From NCBI RefSeq assembly GCF_000169435.1, contig NZ_AAYB01000001.1, positions 682,001-746,000 of the forward strand: a stretch of 64,000 nt of DNA. Direction: 5' to 3'. Of the stretch, positions 1 through 7,428 are shown one piece after another. Each line of letters starts with the position of its first letter. The stretch's first letter is position 1. Origin of the DNA: Roseobacter sp. CCS2 (GTDB lineage Bacteria; Pseudomonadota; Alphaproteobacteria; Rhodobacterales; Rhodobacteraceae). The position numbers and the translations under genes are program-made. The notes under the pieces are model-generated. The model searched no databases. It had not been told where the DNA came from and worked only from the letters and a program-made list of their open reading frames with translations.

Positions 1-76
1 AATCGGATGCATGACCAACAGATAGGGCGAAAGTGTCGCAGGTCACTCACACTGACGTGAGCACCCAAGACCGGCT
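1..76. other. window edge, no gene seen
   Basis: Short flank downstream of the ctpA stop codon. I see no ORF, hairpin or clear terminator in it. On the minus strand the ctpA transcript would run through it, possibly into a gene outside the window. Confidence 0.5.
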
Positions 77-1420
77 TTAGTTATCCGCCTGTGCCGTCGG
101 ACCCAGCGCATTCAGACCTTTGAGAATATCAATGGCATAGGCCAGCTGATAATCATCCTCGCGCAGGGCCGCTGCGGTTTCAGCGCGCGCGCGATCTTCT
201 TCGATCTGGCGGATTTCATCCTCGCTCAGGCTGTCGTTTTCCAATGAACCACGCAGGCCTGCCTCTGACCGCTGTGCGCGTTCTTCGGCCTCTTCTTCGG
301 TTTCTTCACGCGGGCGGGGTTGTTCAACGATAATATCGGGTGAAATGCCCAGCGATTGAATAGACCGGCCAGAGGGCGTGTAGTAACGCGCCGTTGTCAG
401 GCGCATCGCACCATCCTGGCTAAGCGGGACAACCGTTTGCACAGACCCTTTGCCAAAGGAATTTGTCCCGATCACAATCGCACGGCGGTGATCCTGCAAT
501 GCACCTGCCACGATTTCCGATGCAGAGGCAGAGCCACCGTTGATCAGCACAACAATCGGCTTGCCCTCGGCCAGATCACCCGGCGTTGCATTAAAACGGT
601 CACCATCTGCGGCCTCGCGTCCGCGGGTTGATACGATCTCGCCTGCGTCAAGGAACGCGTCGGCGACATAAACTGCCTGACTAAGCAGGCCACCGGGGTT
701 ATTACGCAGATCAAGTACAATCCCGTCGATATTGTCGAAACCGCCTGCTTCTTCGACCTGTTCTTCCATACCCGCGCTTAGGTTGGGGAAGGTCTGTTCG
801 TTGAATGTCGTGATCCGCATAACAACGGCGTCGCCTTCCGTCCGGCCACGCACGGCGGTCAGTTTGATCGTATCGCGAATGATCGACACGTCGAATGGCT
901 CAACCTCGCCTTCGCGCACGATGGTCACGATAATTTCGGCACCGACAGGTCCGCGCATCATGCGCACGGCTTCGTCCAAGGTCAGGCCCAGCACGCTTTC
1001 ACCATCCACAGCCGTGATGAAATCACCGGCCAAAACGCCGGCAGCTTCGGCCGGTGTGCCATCCATGGGTGAGACAACTTTGACCCAACCTTCTTCCTGT
1101 GTGACCTCGATCCCAAGACCGCCAAATTCGCCGGATGTGCTGACACGCATGCGTTGTGCGGCATCAGGGGACAGATAGCTGGAGTGCGGATCAAGCGATG
1201 TAAGCATCCCGTTGATCGCCGCTTCGATCAGCTCGCGGTCATCGACCTCTTCGACATAGTTTGATCGGATCCGTTCAAAGATATCGCCAAACAGGTCAAG
1301 TTGTTCATAAACGCTCGTGTTCGATTGCGTTTCCTGCGCGAGCACTGGCCCTGCAATCTGTGTTGTGGCCACCAGTCCGATTGCGGCACCACCAACAGCA
1401 GCAAAAATCATCTTCTTCAT
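77..1420 (-). CDS. ctpA: C-terminal processing peptidase, S41 family
   Basis: Periplasmic serine protease that trims the C-termini of envelope proteins. A signal peptide (about residues 1-28, ending VLAQ) precedes a PDZ domain (about 95-170, GEFGGLGIEV) and the S41 catalytic domain. The probable Ser/Lys dyad is S299 in GGSASASE and K324 in FGKGSVQ, spaced as in the family. The C-terminal tail is rich in Glu and Arg. I chose the ATG at 1420 because AAGGAT lies five bases upstream; a GTG one codon earlier is less likely. It is the last gene of a minus-strand run rsfS-rlmH-gpmI-envC-ctpA and starts 13 bases after envC ends, so it is probably co-transcribed. EnvC-type activators and Ctp proteases both act on cell-wall remodelling. 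Length (447 aa) is normal for the family. Confidence 0.93.
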   Translation of the reverse strand: MKKMIFAAVGGAAIGLVATTQIAGPVLAQETQSNTSVYEQLDLFGDIFERIRSNYVEEVDDRELIEAAINGMLTSLDPHSSYLSPDAAQRMRVSTSGEFGGLGIEVTQEEGWVKVVSPMDGTPAEAAGVLAGDFITAVDGESVLGLTLDEAVRMMRGPVGAEIIVTIVREGEVEPFDVSIIRDTIKLTAVRGRTEGDAVVMRITTFNEQTFPNLSAGMEEQVEEAGGFDNIDGIVLDLRNNPGGLLSQAVYVADAFLDAGEIVSTRGREAADGDRFNATPGDLAEGKPIVVLINGGSASASEIVAGALQDHRRAIVIGTNSFGKGSVQTVVPLSQDGAMRLTTARYYTPSGRSIQSLGISPDIIVEQPRPREETEEEAEERAQRSEAGLRGSLENDSLSEDEIRQIEEDRARAETAAALREDDYQLAYAIDILKGLNALGPTAQADN

Positions 1421-1433
1421 CACATATCCTTAC

Positions 1434-2507
1434 CTACTCGACCGCAAACCACGTGTCGGGGTTTACCGGAGTTTGCCCATCTCGCACCTCAAGATAAAGG
1501 GCTTGTGGCGCTTGCCCACCCGCATTGCCCAAATTATCGGTCAAAATCCCGTCATCAAGCCCTTCAGAGGCACCTAAAAGCCCGACTGGCGCATTGGCAG
1601 GCAACACTTGGCCAGGCTCTCCAAAAACTTCGGCAAAGCCTGCGAGAATGAACATGACGTCAGCGGCCGGTTCCAAAATCACGACGGTGCCGTAGTTCAA
1701 CAATGGACCGTGAAACAGAATTGTCGCTGGCACGGGCGTCGTCACAAGGGCGCGTGGTTCAGCTGCAATGCGGATGCCGGACCGACCGCTGCCATCATCA
1801 GGCAAGACAACCCCAGACACCGGCAAAGGCAGATTACCGTCCGGTGCCAGCGCTGTGGTTCCTTCTGGTCGGGCTGTCGCAATCTGTGTTGCGAAATCAT
1901 CAAGGGTTTCGGCGCTTGCGACCAGCAAGGCGGTCTGCACAGGATCATCGGCAAAGCGGGTGGGCAGATCGGTCCGTTCTGACACCGCCAACGCCAATGA
2001 TGCCCGTGCTGTCTGTGCGCCTTGCAGGCCGTCCATCAGGGTTTGCGCCGCCGCGTCCTGTACTTTGCGCACTGCCCGCGTTTCATCCAACAGCTTGTCC
2101 AGCCGCGCCACCTCTGCCTCAAGCCCCGGTGTGACATCGGCCACCAACATCCCTGCCCGGACCGTGTTCAGCGGCCCATCGGGATGGGCGCGCAAAACCG
2201 GTTGCGGTGTGTTGCCAATTGCGGAAAGCACCCCCAGAAGCTGGGCAAATTCAGCGGTGCGCAGTTCCAGTTCCTCGGTCAATATGCCCTCGCGCAACGC
2301 GATGTCGCGCTGCTCTGTACGCATGGCGGCAAGGCCTGCTTCATAGGCCTGGACCGCTTGGGTAAGCGCCGCGATCCGGTCGCGTGCGCCTTCCGTTGCC
2401 TCAAGCTGGGCCTTGGCGGCCTGCAATTGTGCGGCCGCGTCCTGTGCGGCTTGCTGCGCAGACAGGCCGGTCGCTAGGCAGATCAAAAAGGCGGTAAGGC
2501 GGATCAT
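1434..2507 (-). CDS. EnvC-like murein hydrolase activator (degenerate LytM)
   Basis: Periplasmic protein with a signal peptide (about 1-17, cleaved near LSAQ), a long Ala/Gln/Glu-rich coiled coil (about 20-190) and a C-terminal M23/LytM-like domain (about 225-357). The domain is recognisable from its final strand (LYLEVRDGQTPVNP), but the zinc-binding histidines (HxxxD and HxH) of active LytM peptidases are missing. Where YxHL would stand the protein reads MFILAGFAEV. Such degenerate LytM proteins (EnvC, NlpD in E. coli) activate amidases and do not cut peptidoglycan themselves, so an activator role at the division septum is inferred. The start overlaps the gpmI stop as ATGA, implying translational coupling. 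The gene's place between gpmI and ctpA is common in related genomes. Confidence 0.82.
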   Translation of the reverse strand: MIRLTAFLICLATGLSAQQAAQDAAAQLQAAKAQLEATEGARDRIAALTQAVQAYEAGLAAMRTEQRDIALREGILTEELELRTAEFAQLLGVLSAIGNTPQPVLRAHPDGPLNTVRAGMLVADVTPGLEAEVARLDKLLDETRAVRKVQDAAAQTLMDGLQGAQTARASLALAVSERTDLPTRFADDPVQTALLVASAETLDDFATQIATARPEGTTALAPDGNLPLPVSGVVLPDDGSGRSGIRIAAEPRALVTTPVPATILFHGPLLNYGTVVILEPAADVMFILAGFAEVFGEPGQVLPANAPVGLLGASEGLDDGILTDNLGNAGGQAPQALYLEVRDGQTPVNPDTWFAVE

Positions 2508-4018
2508 CTTTCAATCAAACTCCGCCCGGTCATTTCCGGCGGCAAATCAAGACCCATCAGTTCAAGCACGGTTGGGGCAAGATCAGCCAAACGCCCATCG
2601 CGTAGCGTGACATTTTCAGGGCCGCCCACCAGCGCCACGGGTACCGGGTTCAGTGTGTGGGCGGTGTGCGGGCCACCTGTTTCAGGGTCAATCATTGTTT
2701 CGCAATTGCCGTGGTCGGCTGTGACGATCATCGCGCCCCCTGCTTTTTCAAGCGCAGCCAGCACCTGACCCAAGCCAGCATCAACAGCCTCACATGCTTT
2801 AATCGCGGCATCCAAATCGCCTGTATGGCCGACCATGTCAGGGTTCGCGTAATTTGTGACGATCAGATCATAGCCATTCTCAATCGCCTTGACGAAATGT
2901 TCTGTCACCTCGCCGCACGACATCTCTGGTTGCAAATCATATGTCGCGACATCGGGCGATTTTGGCATATAGCGGTCTTCGCCTTTCTCTGGCGTTTCAA
3001 TCCCGCCATTCAGGAAAAAAGTCACATGAGGATATTTTTCAGTCTCAGCCAACCGAAACTGGCGCAGATCATGTTTGGCAACCCAAGCGCCGAGGGTGTT
3101 CTGAATATCGCGTTTTGGGAACACTGTGTCAAACCATGCATCATGGCGATCGGAATAGGTGACCATGCCCAGTCGCGCCACCAAAGACGGTTGCGTGCGC
3201 GCAAAGCCGTCAAAGTCAGGGTCCGCTATCGCCGCCAAAACCTCGCGGGCGCGGTCTGAGCGGAAGTTGAGGCAGAAAAAACCATCATCCGCCGCGAACC
3301 CTGCATAATCTGCAATGACAGTCGCCGGGATAAATTCATCCGTTTTGCCATCGTCATAGGCCGCCTTGATTGCGGCTTGCGGTGTGTCGGCTTTGCGCCC
3401 CTTACCTTTGGCCATCGCATCATAGGCGGTTTCAACCCGGTCCCACCGGTTATCCCGGTCCATGGCAAAGTAGCGCCCGATCACAGTAACGATCTGCGCT
3501 TGCGGCGGCAGGTTGTCTTCCAGCGTCTGCATAAAGCTTTCAGCAGAGGAAGGTGACACATCACGCCCATCAGTGATTGCATGAATGGCGACGGGAACAT
3601 CCGCATCTGTCAACGCTTTGGCAGCGGCGATAATGTGGTCAACATGCCCATGCACACCACCATCTGAAACGACACCCATCAAATGTGCAGTGCCACCGCT
3701 TTCTTTCATGGTTTTGATAAACTGCACCAAGGCCGGGGCCTCAAAGAACGACCCATCTTCAATCGACAACTCAATCTGACCCAAATCCATCGCAACGACG
3801 CGGCCTGCGCCGATATTTGTGTGCCCGACCTCGGAATTGCCCATCTGGCCACCCGGCAGTCCCGCGTCACGACCATGGGTCAAAAGCTGCGCATGAGGGC
3901 CTTGCATGACGGCGTCAAAGTTTGGCGTTTTGGCTTGCGCAGGCGCGTTGCCTTCGACCGCGTCACGCAGGCCCCAGCCATCCAGAATGCAAAGAACAAC
4001 GGGTTTGGGGGTGGGCAT
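2504..4018 (-). CDS. gpmI: 2,3-bisphosphoglycerate-independent phosphoglycerate mutase
   Basis: Cytosolic glycolytic enzyme interconverting 3- and 2-phosphoglycerate. At 504 residues it has the usual length. The N-terminus shows the metal-binding Asp in CILDGWGLRD and the phosphorylated Ser (about S62) in GNSEVGHTNIG. Further conserved blocks are ITDGRDVSP, the RSDRARE segment, TNYANPDMVGHTG and VTADHGNCE, which supply the two-manganese site of the alkaline-phosphatase-like fold. It overlaps the downstream envC start by four bases (ATGA). The upstream rlmH gene ends about 57 bases before this start. Pairing with rlmH/rsfS puts a glycolytic gene in a ribosome-maintenance operon, a common arrangement in alphaproteobacteria. 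Confidence 0.96.
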   Translation of the reverse strand: MPTPKPVVLCILDGWGLRDAVEGNAPAQAKTPNFDAVMQGPHAQLLTHGRDAGLPGGQMGNSEVGHTNIGAGRVVAMDLGQIELSIEDGSFFEAPALVQFIKTMKESGGTAHLMGVVSDGGVHGHVDHIIAAAKALTDADVPVAIHAITDGRDVSPSSAESFMQTLEDNLPPQAQIVTVIGRYFAMDRDNRWDRVETAYDAMAKGKGRKADTPQAAIKAAYDDGKTDEFIPATVIADYAGFAADDGFFCLNFRSDRAREVLAAIADPDFDGFARTQPSLVARLGMVTYSDRHDAWFDTVFPKRDIQNTLGAWVAKHDLRQFRLAETEKYPHVTFFLNGGIETPEKGEDRYMPKSPDVATYDLQPEMSCGEVTEHFVKAIENGYDLIVTNYANPDMVGHTGDLDAAIKACEAVDAGLGQVLAALEKAGGAMIVTADHGNCETMIDPETGGPHTAHTLNPVPVALVGGPENVTLRDGRLADLAPTVLELMGLDLPPEMTGRSLIER

Positions 4019-4075
4019 GGCGAACTCCTGATATTTTAGGCGTGGTTTAGCGTATCATGGCCGGGGCGCAAACCG

Positions 4076-4546
4076 CTAAGCGCGATGATATGGCCCGCCT
4101 GACAGAATAGAGGCGGCACGATACAACTGTTCTGCCAGCATCACGCGGACCAACATATGCGGCCAGACCATCTTACCAAAACTCAAGGATGCATCCGCGC
4201 GGGCGCGCAAAGCAGGATCAATCCCGTCCGCGCCTCCTATCACAAAGCTGACATCCTGCCGCCCCTGATCCCGCCAAGTGGCAAGAAGGGCTGCAAAGTC
4301 GGGCGAGTTCATCACCTTGCCGCGTTCATCCATCGTGCAGATCAGGGCGCCATCCGGTATCGCACGATCAAGTAAAGCAGCCTCGGCCGGCATGCCGCCG
4401 CCCTTTTTGTCTTCGACTTCGATCAATTGTGCGGGGCCAAGGGCCAGTGCCCGCCCGGTCCGGTCAAACCGGCTGAGGTAGTCATCATAAAGGTCGCGCT
4501 CGGGCCCGTTACGCAAACGGCCTACAGCGCAAATCTGGACGCGCAT
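4076..4546 (-). CDS. rlmH: 23S rRNA (pseudouridine1915-N3)-methyltransferase RlmH
   Basis: SPOUT-family methyltransferase that N3-methylates pseudouridine 1915 in helix 69 of 23S rRNA on assembled ribosomes. The 156-residue protein begins MRVQICAVGRLR and carries the knotted SAM-binding segment FVIGGADGID and the C-terminal MLAEQLYRA block ending in GGPYHR, typical of the family. The start was placed at the ATG at 4546, which overlaps the rsfS stop by one base (TGATG). An in-frame ATG ten codons upstream lies inside rsfS and is unlikely. The coupling to rsfS is the standard pairing and suggests coordinated ribosome maintenance. Confidence 0.95.
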   Translation of the reverse strand: MRVQICAVGRLRNGPERDLYDDYLSRFDRTGRALALGPAQLIEVEDKKGGGMPAEAALLDRAIPDGALICTMDERGKVMNSPDFAALLATWRDQGRQDVSFVIGGADGIDPALRARADASLSFGKMVWPHMLVRVMLAEQLYRAASILSGGPYHRA

Positions 4547-4902
4547 CAGACGGCGGTTGCCGCCCCGGGCTGCCACATCTTTTCAAGCTGATAAAACTCG
4601 CGCACTTCGGGTCGGAAGATGTGCACGATGATATCGCCTGTGTCGATCAACACCCAATCGCCGGTATCTTTGCCTTCGGTTTTGGAGATGATCCCGAAAT
4701 CCTGCTTAATCTTGTCGGCCAGCTTTTCAGCCATGGCCGTCACCTGGCGGGTCGAACGGCCCGACGCGATGACCATATAGTCGCCGATCTCGGACTTGCC
4801 GCGCAGATTGATCTGCACGATGTCTTCGCCTTTGTCGTCTTCAAGGGATTTCAGAACAGCCGCCAAAAGGCTGTCGCTGGTCGTTGCGTGCTGGGCCGTC
4901 AT
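4546..4902 (-). CDS. rsfS: ribosome silencing factor RsfS
   Basis: RsfS (RsfA/Iojap) binds ribosomal protein uL14 and blocks subunit joining when nutrients run low. The conserved core is seen from about SLLAAVLKSLEDDKGEDIV through KSEIGDYMVIASG, TEGKDTGDWVLIDTGDIIVHIF and the ending REFYQLEKMW. The frame is open to 5001, with alternative ATGs at 5001 and 4983, but neither has a good ribosome binding site. I favour the ATG at 4902 because a strong AAGGAGG drives a 19-codon leader ORF (4899-4958) whose stop overlaps this ATG as ATGA. From 4902 the protein is 118 residues, the normal RsfS length. The extra N-terminal 33 residues of the longer form are low in complexity and look non-conserved. 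Confidence 0.85.
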   Translation of the reverse strand: MTAQHATTSDSLLAAVLKSLEDDKGEDIVQINLRGKSEIGDYMVIASGRSTRQVTAMAEKLADKIKQDFGIISKTEGKDTGDWVLIDTGDIIVHIFRPEVREFYQLEKMWQPGAATAV

Positions 4903-4958
4903 TGCGGCGTCCCCGGCTTTGGCTGATGTATCAGCAGCTGTAGAAAGAGACAGTTCAT
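4899..4958 (-). CDS. 19-codon leader ORF upstream of rsfS
   Basis: A short frame (begins MNCLFLQLLI, ends GTPQ) sits behind AAGGAGG with a four-base gap, the best ribosome binding site in this intergenic region. Its TGA overlaps the ATG at 4902 in the rsfS frame as ATGA. This geometry is typical of translational coupling. No attenuator-type run of one amino acid and no terminator hairpin was seen. It may instead be a chance frame if rsfS really starts at 4983 or 5001. Confidence 0.45.
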   Translation of the reverse strand: MNCLFLQLLIHQPKPGTPQ

Positions 4959-5044
4959 TGTCCTCCTTAAAAAACGTCGTCATGGCCCCGACGCCGGGCA
5001 TAATGCAAAGCTAGCAACGCCGACGCGATTTTTCAACATCTGGG

Positions 5045-5560
5045 TTAAGGGCAAAGAGGCATCTGGCGAATTTCATCCTCGGACGCCACGGCAGACAGCG
5101 GTCCATTGCGCACCAGTGGCAGGAATGCGCCATCCTGCGCAAGGCGCAACCCCACGCTGACGCGCGCCTTAGGATCAGGGCCATCACCAATCCGGCAGGG
5201 CGAGAGTATGACACCAAGCACCCCTTCGGTTGCCGCGTCATTTTCGGCACCCCACTGGCGGGCTGTCGCTTGCAACGCCCGCAACCTGTCAACGTCGCTG
5301 GCGGCGACAAGAAAGACCGAACCCGCACGTTCCAACACGAAATTTCCTGATTGTTCCTGCCCTGTATCCGACCGGGACACGCCAAATATCAACTGCGCTG
5401 TTCCCGGTTGTATATCGATCCCGGCTGGCAAGGCCAGGTCAATGGCAAAGTCAGCGGGGTCTGCCGTTGTTGGGGAAAGCCCGCTCAGGCGCAGGGCAGT
5501 GGACGGCACAATGCTTGAGCATGCACAAAGTGCGATAGTGGCGAGGATTGGAAGGCGCAT
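5045..5560 (-). CDS. putative lipoprotein, function unknown
   Basis: A 171-residue protein starting at the ATG at 5560, six codons inside the longest frame, because AAAGGAG lies just upstream. The N-terminus is a lipoprotein signal (MRLPILATIALCAC, lipobox LCAC). The mature part is a compact domain without a motif I recognise. It keeps a second Cys pair (SPCRIGD and the C-terminal MPLCP), perhaps a disulfide. It lies upstream of rsfS on the same strand but about 140 bases away, and diverges from the DUF2975 gene at 5627. A periplasmic, membrane-anchored location is likely; function is not known to me. Confidence 0.7.
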   Translation of the reverse strand: MRLPILATIALCACSSIVPSTALRLSGLSPTTADPADFAIDLALPAGIDIQPGTAQLIFGVSRSDTGQEQSGNFVLERAGSVFLVAASDVDRLRALQATARQWGAENDAATEGVLGVILSPCRIGDGPDPKARVSVGLRLAQDGAFLPLVRNGPLSAVASEDEIRQMPLCP

Positions 5561-5571
5561 AAGAATCTCCT

Positions 5572-5600
5572 TTGACAATATGTTTTTATTGTTTTACGAT
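5572..5600 (+). promoter_or_regulatory. sigma70-like promoter for DUF2975-HTH pair
   Basis: A perfect -35 box TTGACA (5572-5577), a 17-base spacer and a -10-like TACGAT (5595-5600, 4 of 6 matches) lie in a conspicuously AT-rich stretch ahead of the ATG at 5627. An AAAGG ribosome binding site follows. The position fits transcription of the two-gene unit 5627-6408. This is a consensus-based prediction only. Confidence 0.5.
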
Positions 5601-5626
5601 AAAATATATAAATAGAAAGGTATAAA

Positions 5627-6163
5627 ATGACAAAGCTTAGTAAGGTCTCTCAATGGGCCGCTGTTTTGCGCGGTCTTACCATTGCGGCGATGATCGTTTT
5701 GCCGGTCACGATCATGGGCGGCCTTTTCGCGACGCCATTGGTTCCTGAAGCGATCAATAGATCCCTAAGCGATATTAACGTATCTCAGGACATCACGCGC
5801 ACGCAGCTAATAATCGTTGTCGCATTGAACCTGATCAGCCCCGCGATCTTGCTTGTCACACTGAATGAAATGCGCAAGCTTTTCGGGGCTTATGTGGGTG
5901 GCGATATCCTGAGTGAAAAAAGCGCACACCTGATACAGCGCGTCGGTCAAGGCTTTCTGGCGCTTGCGATTGTGCCCTTTATCCTGCGGCCAATCCAAAC
6001 CGTTCTTTTGACCTATGCCAATCCGCCGGGCGAGCGCAGTTTGGCAGTAGGTCTGGATAGCGATATGATCTTCTTTGCCCTCTCGGGTGGGCTGATCGTG
6101 ATCATCGGCTGGGCGATGCGCGAAGCTTCTGACGTTGCGGCAGAAAACAAATCCTTCGTATGA
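5627..6163 (+). CDS. DUF2975 family four-span membrane protein
   Basis: A 178-residue integral membrane protein with four predicted helices (about 13-37, 62-86, 110-133 and 144-163), the layout of DUF2975 (Bacillus YoaS type). Family members are almost always encoded next to a small Cro/CI-type HTH protein, and here the next gene is exactly that, starting on an ATGA overlap with this stop. Biochemical function is unknown. The pairing suggests a membrane protein whose expression or signal is tied to its own small regulator. The AT-rich promoter region with TTGACA lies immediately upstream. Confidence 0.85.
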   Translation: MTKLSKVSQWAAVLRGLTIAAMIVLPVTIMGGLFATPLVPEAINRSLSDINVSQDITRTQLIIVVALNLISPAILLVTLNEMRKLFGAYVGGDILSEKSAHLIQRVGQGFLALAIVPFILRPIQTVLLTYANPPGERSLAVGLDSDMIFFALSGGLIVIIGWAMREASDVAAENKSFV

Positions 6164-6408
6164 CTGACATGCAAATTATTGTCCGCCTTGATGTGATGCT
6201 GGCACTGCGCAAGATGAAATCGCGCGATCTGGCTGCGGCAGTGGGCATCACCGAACAGAACATCAGCCTGCTGAAGTCCGGCAAGGTCAAAGGCATCAGG
6301 TTTGATACGCTGGCCAAGATTTGTGCGGTGCTGGAGTGTCAGCCGGGGGACTTGTTAGAGGCGCAAACCCCTGCGGATGACGCTGATTTTATGCGCGCGG
6401 GTCGATGA
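6160..6408 (+). CDS. YozG-like Cro/CI-type HTH regulator
   Basis: An 82-residue DNA-binding protein made of a single helix-turn-helix of the Xre/HTH_26 type. It has the RDLAAAVGITEQNISLLKSG recognition segment followed by the conserved IRFDTLAKICAVLECQPGDLLE block seen in YozG-like partners of DUF2975 proteins. Start codon overlaps the DUF2975 stop (ATGA), so the two are translated together; a second in-frame ATG three codons later is also possible. It probably regulates its own operon, by analogy with similar pairs. The 3' end overlaps the convergent oxidoreductase gene by about 20 bases. Confidence 0.88.
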   Translation: MTDMQIIVRLDVMLALRKMKSRDLAAAVGITEQNISLLKSGKVKGIRFDTLAKICAVLECQPGDLLEAQTPADDADFMRAGR

Positions 6409-7414
6409 AGGCTTTGCCATCAGGCCGGGCCAAGACTTCGGGCAATTTATCCATAGCGTTGGATAGCGGCACGATCCCTGCCACATCCGTTTTCCATGTA
6501 CCGCTGATGAACCGTTCCTGAATTTCAACAAAAGCCTGTGGAATGCGCGATGGATCGACCTCTTTCATCCAGCGGGTCAGCCAGAACCCTTCGATCTGCT
6601 TGTTTTGAAAGATCATCTGCCCCAGTTGTGTCAGCGCAGGCGCATCAGTGGACAGCTTGCCATAGTTCACCCAACGTGCGTGGCTGGGCATGGCGAAGAA
6701 CAGATCAGACGTGAATTGGTCACCAACAGCGTCCAACAGGATGCGCGGTTTGAGCGTTTGAAAGACATCTTTGGCGGTGCCCAGCGGGTCCAACTCTCCG
6801 GTCACGATCACTTCGGCGGCACCCAAAGCGCGCAAACTTTCAGCTTGCGCCGTGCGCCGTACAACCGCAATCGGCTTGATCCCGTGATCCCGGCCCAGCG
6901 CGATCAGCAGCTTGCCTAATTGCGACCCAGCGGCGTTGAGCACAAAACTATCCGCGCCGCTTTCTTTCACGATATCGAACATCGCAATCGCTGTTAGCGG
7001 ATTGACCAATTGTCCGGCTGCATCGACTTCGGCCAGATCGGGACGACACGGGACCAGCCCGCTTGCATCCGTCATCGCATATTCTGCCCATGCGCCCGAC
7101 GCCGAGGCAAAGAAACTCACCCGCTGTCCCAAAAGGGGTGTGTCGCCCGCCACAACTTCACCCAAACCTTCAAAACCAGCGGGCACACCCTTGATACGGG
7201 GCTGGCCGTATTCGCCTTTGATAAAATGGATATCGGACGGGTTCACTGCGGCCAAATGCACCTTGATCACCGCTTGCCCGTCGCCGGGTGCGGGTACGGA
7301 AACCGTCTCATCCGTCAGAAACGGCGTAAGATCGGTGATATTTGGCCCAGTTTGCGTGCCAGAATAACCATCATGCAGTTGGATCAGGGCCTTCATTTGC
7401 GCGGGCAATGTCAT
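6389..7414 (-). CDS. zinc-type alcohol dehydrogenase-like (MDR) oxidoreductase
   Basis: A 341-residue medium-chain dehydrogenase/reductase. It has an N-terminal GroES-like domain (VNPSDIHFIKGEYG, then VPAGFEGLGEVV) and a C-terminal Rossmann domain with a nucleotide-binding stretch at NAAGSQLGKLLIALGR. The four-Cys structural zinc lobe of true alcohol dehydrogenases is absent, so it is closer to quinone- or enoyl-reductase-type MDR proteins, probably NADPH-dependent. Substrate cannot be read from the sequence. A GAGGATACC ribosome binding site precedes the ATG. It follows the uncharacterised 382-residue gene by only 14 bases on the same strand, so the two may be co-expressed. Confidence 0.85.
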   Translation of the reverse strand: MTLPAQMKALIQLHDGYSGTQTGPNITDLTPFLTDETVSVPAPGDGQAVIKVHLAAVNPSDIHFIKGEYGQPRIKGVPAGFEGLGEVVAGDTPLLGQRVSFFASASGAWAEYAMTDASGLVPCRPDLAEVDAAGQLVNPLTAIAMFDIVKESGADSFVLNAAGSQLGKLLIALGRDHGIKPIAVVRRTAQAESLRALGAAEVIVTGELDPLGTAKDVFQTLKPRILLDAVGDQFTSDLFFAMPSHARWVNYGKLSTDAPALTQLGQMIFQNKQIEGFWLTRWMKEVDPSRIPQAFVEIQERFISGTWKTDVAGIVPLSNAMDKLPEVLARPDGKAFIDPRA

Positions 7415-7428
7415 GGGGTAGGTATCCT

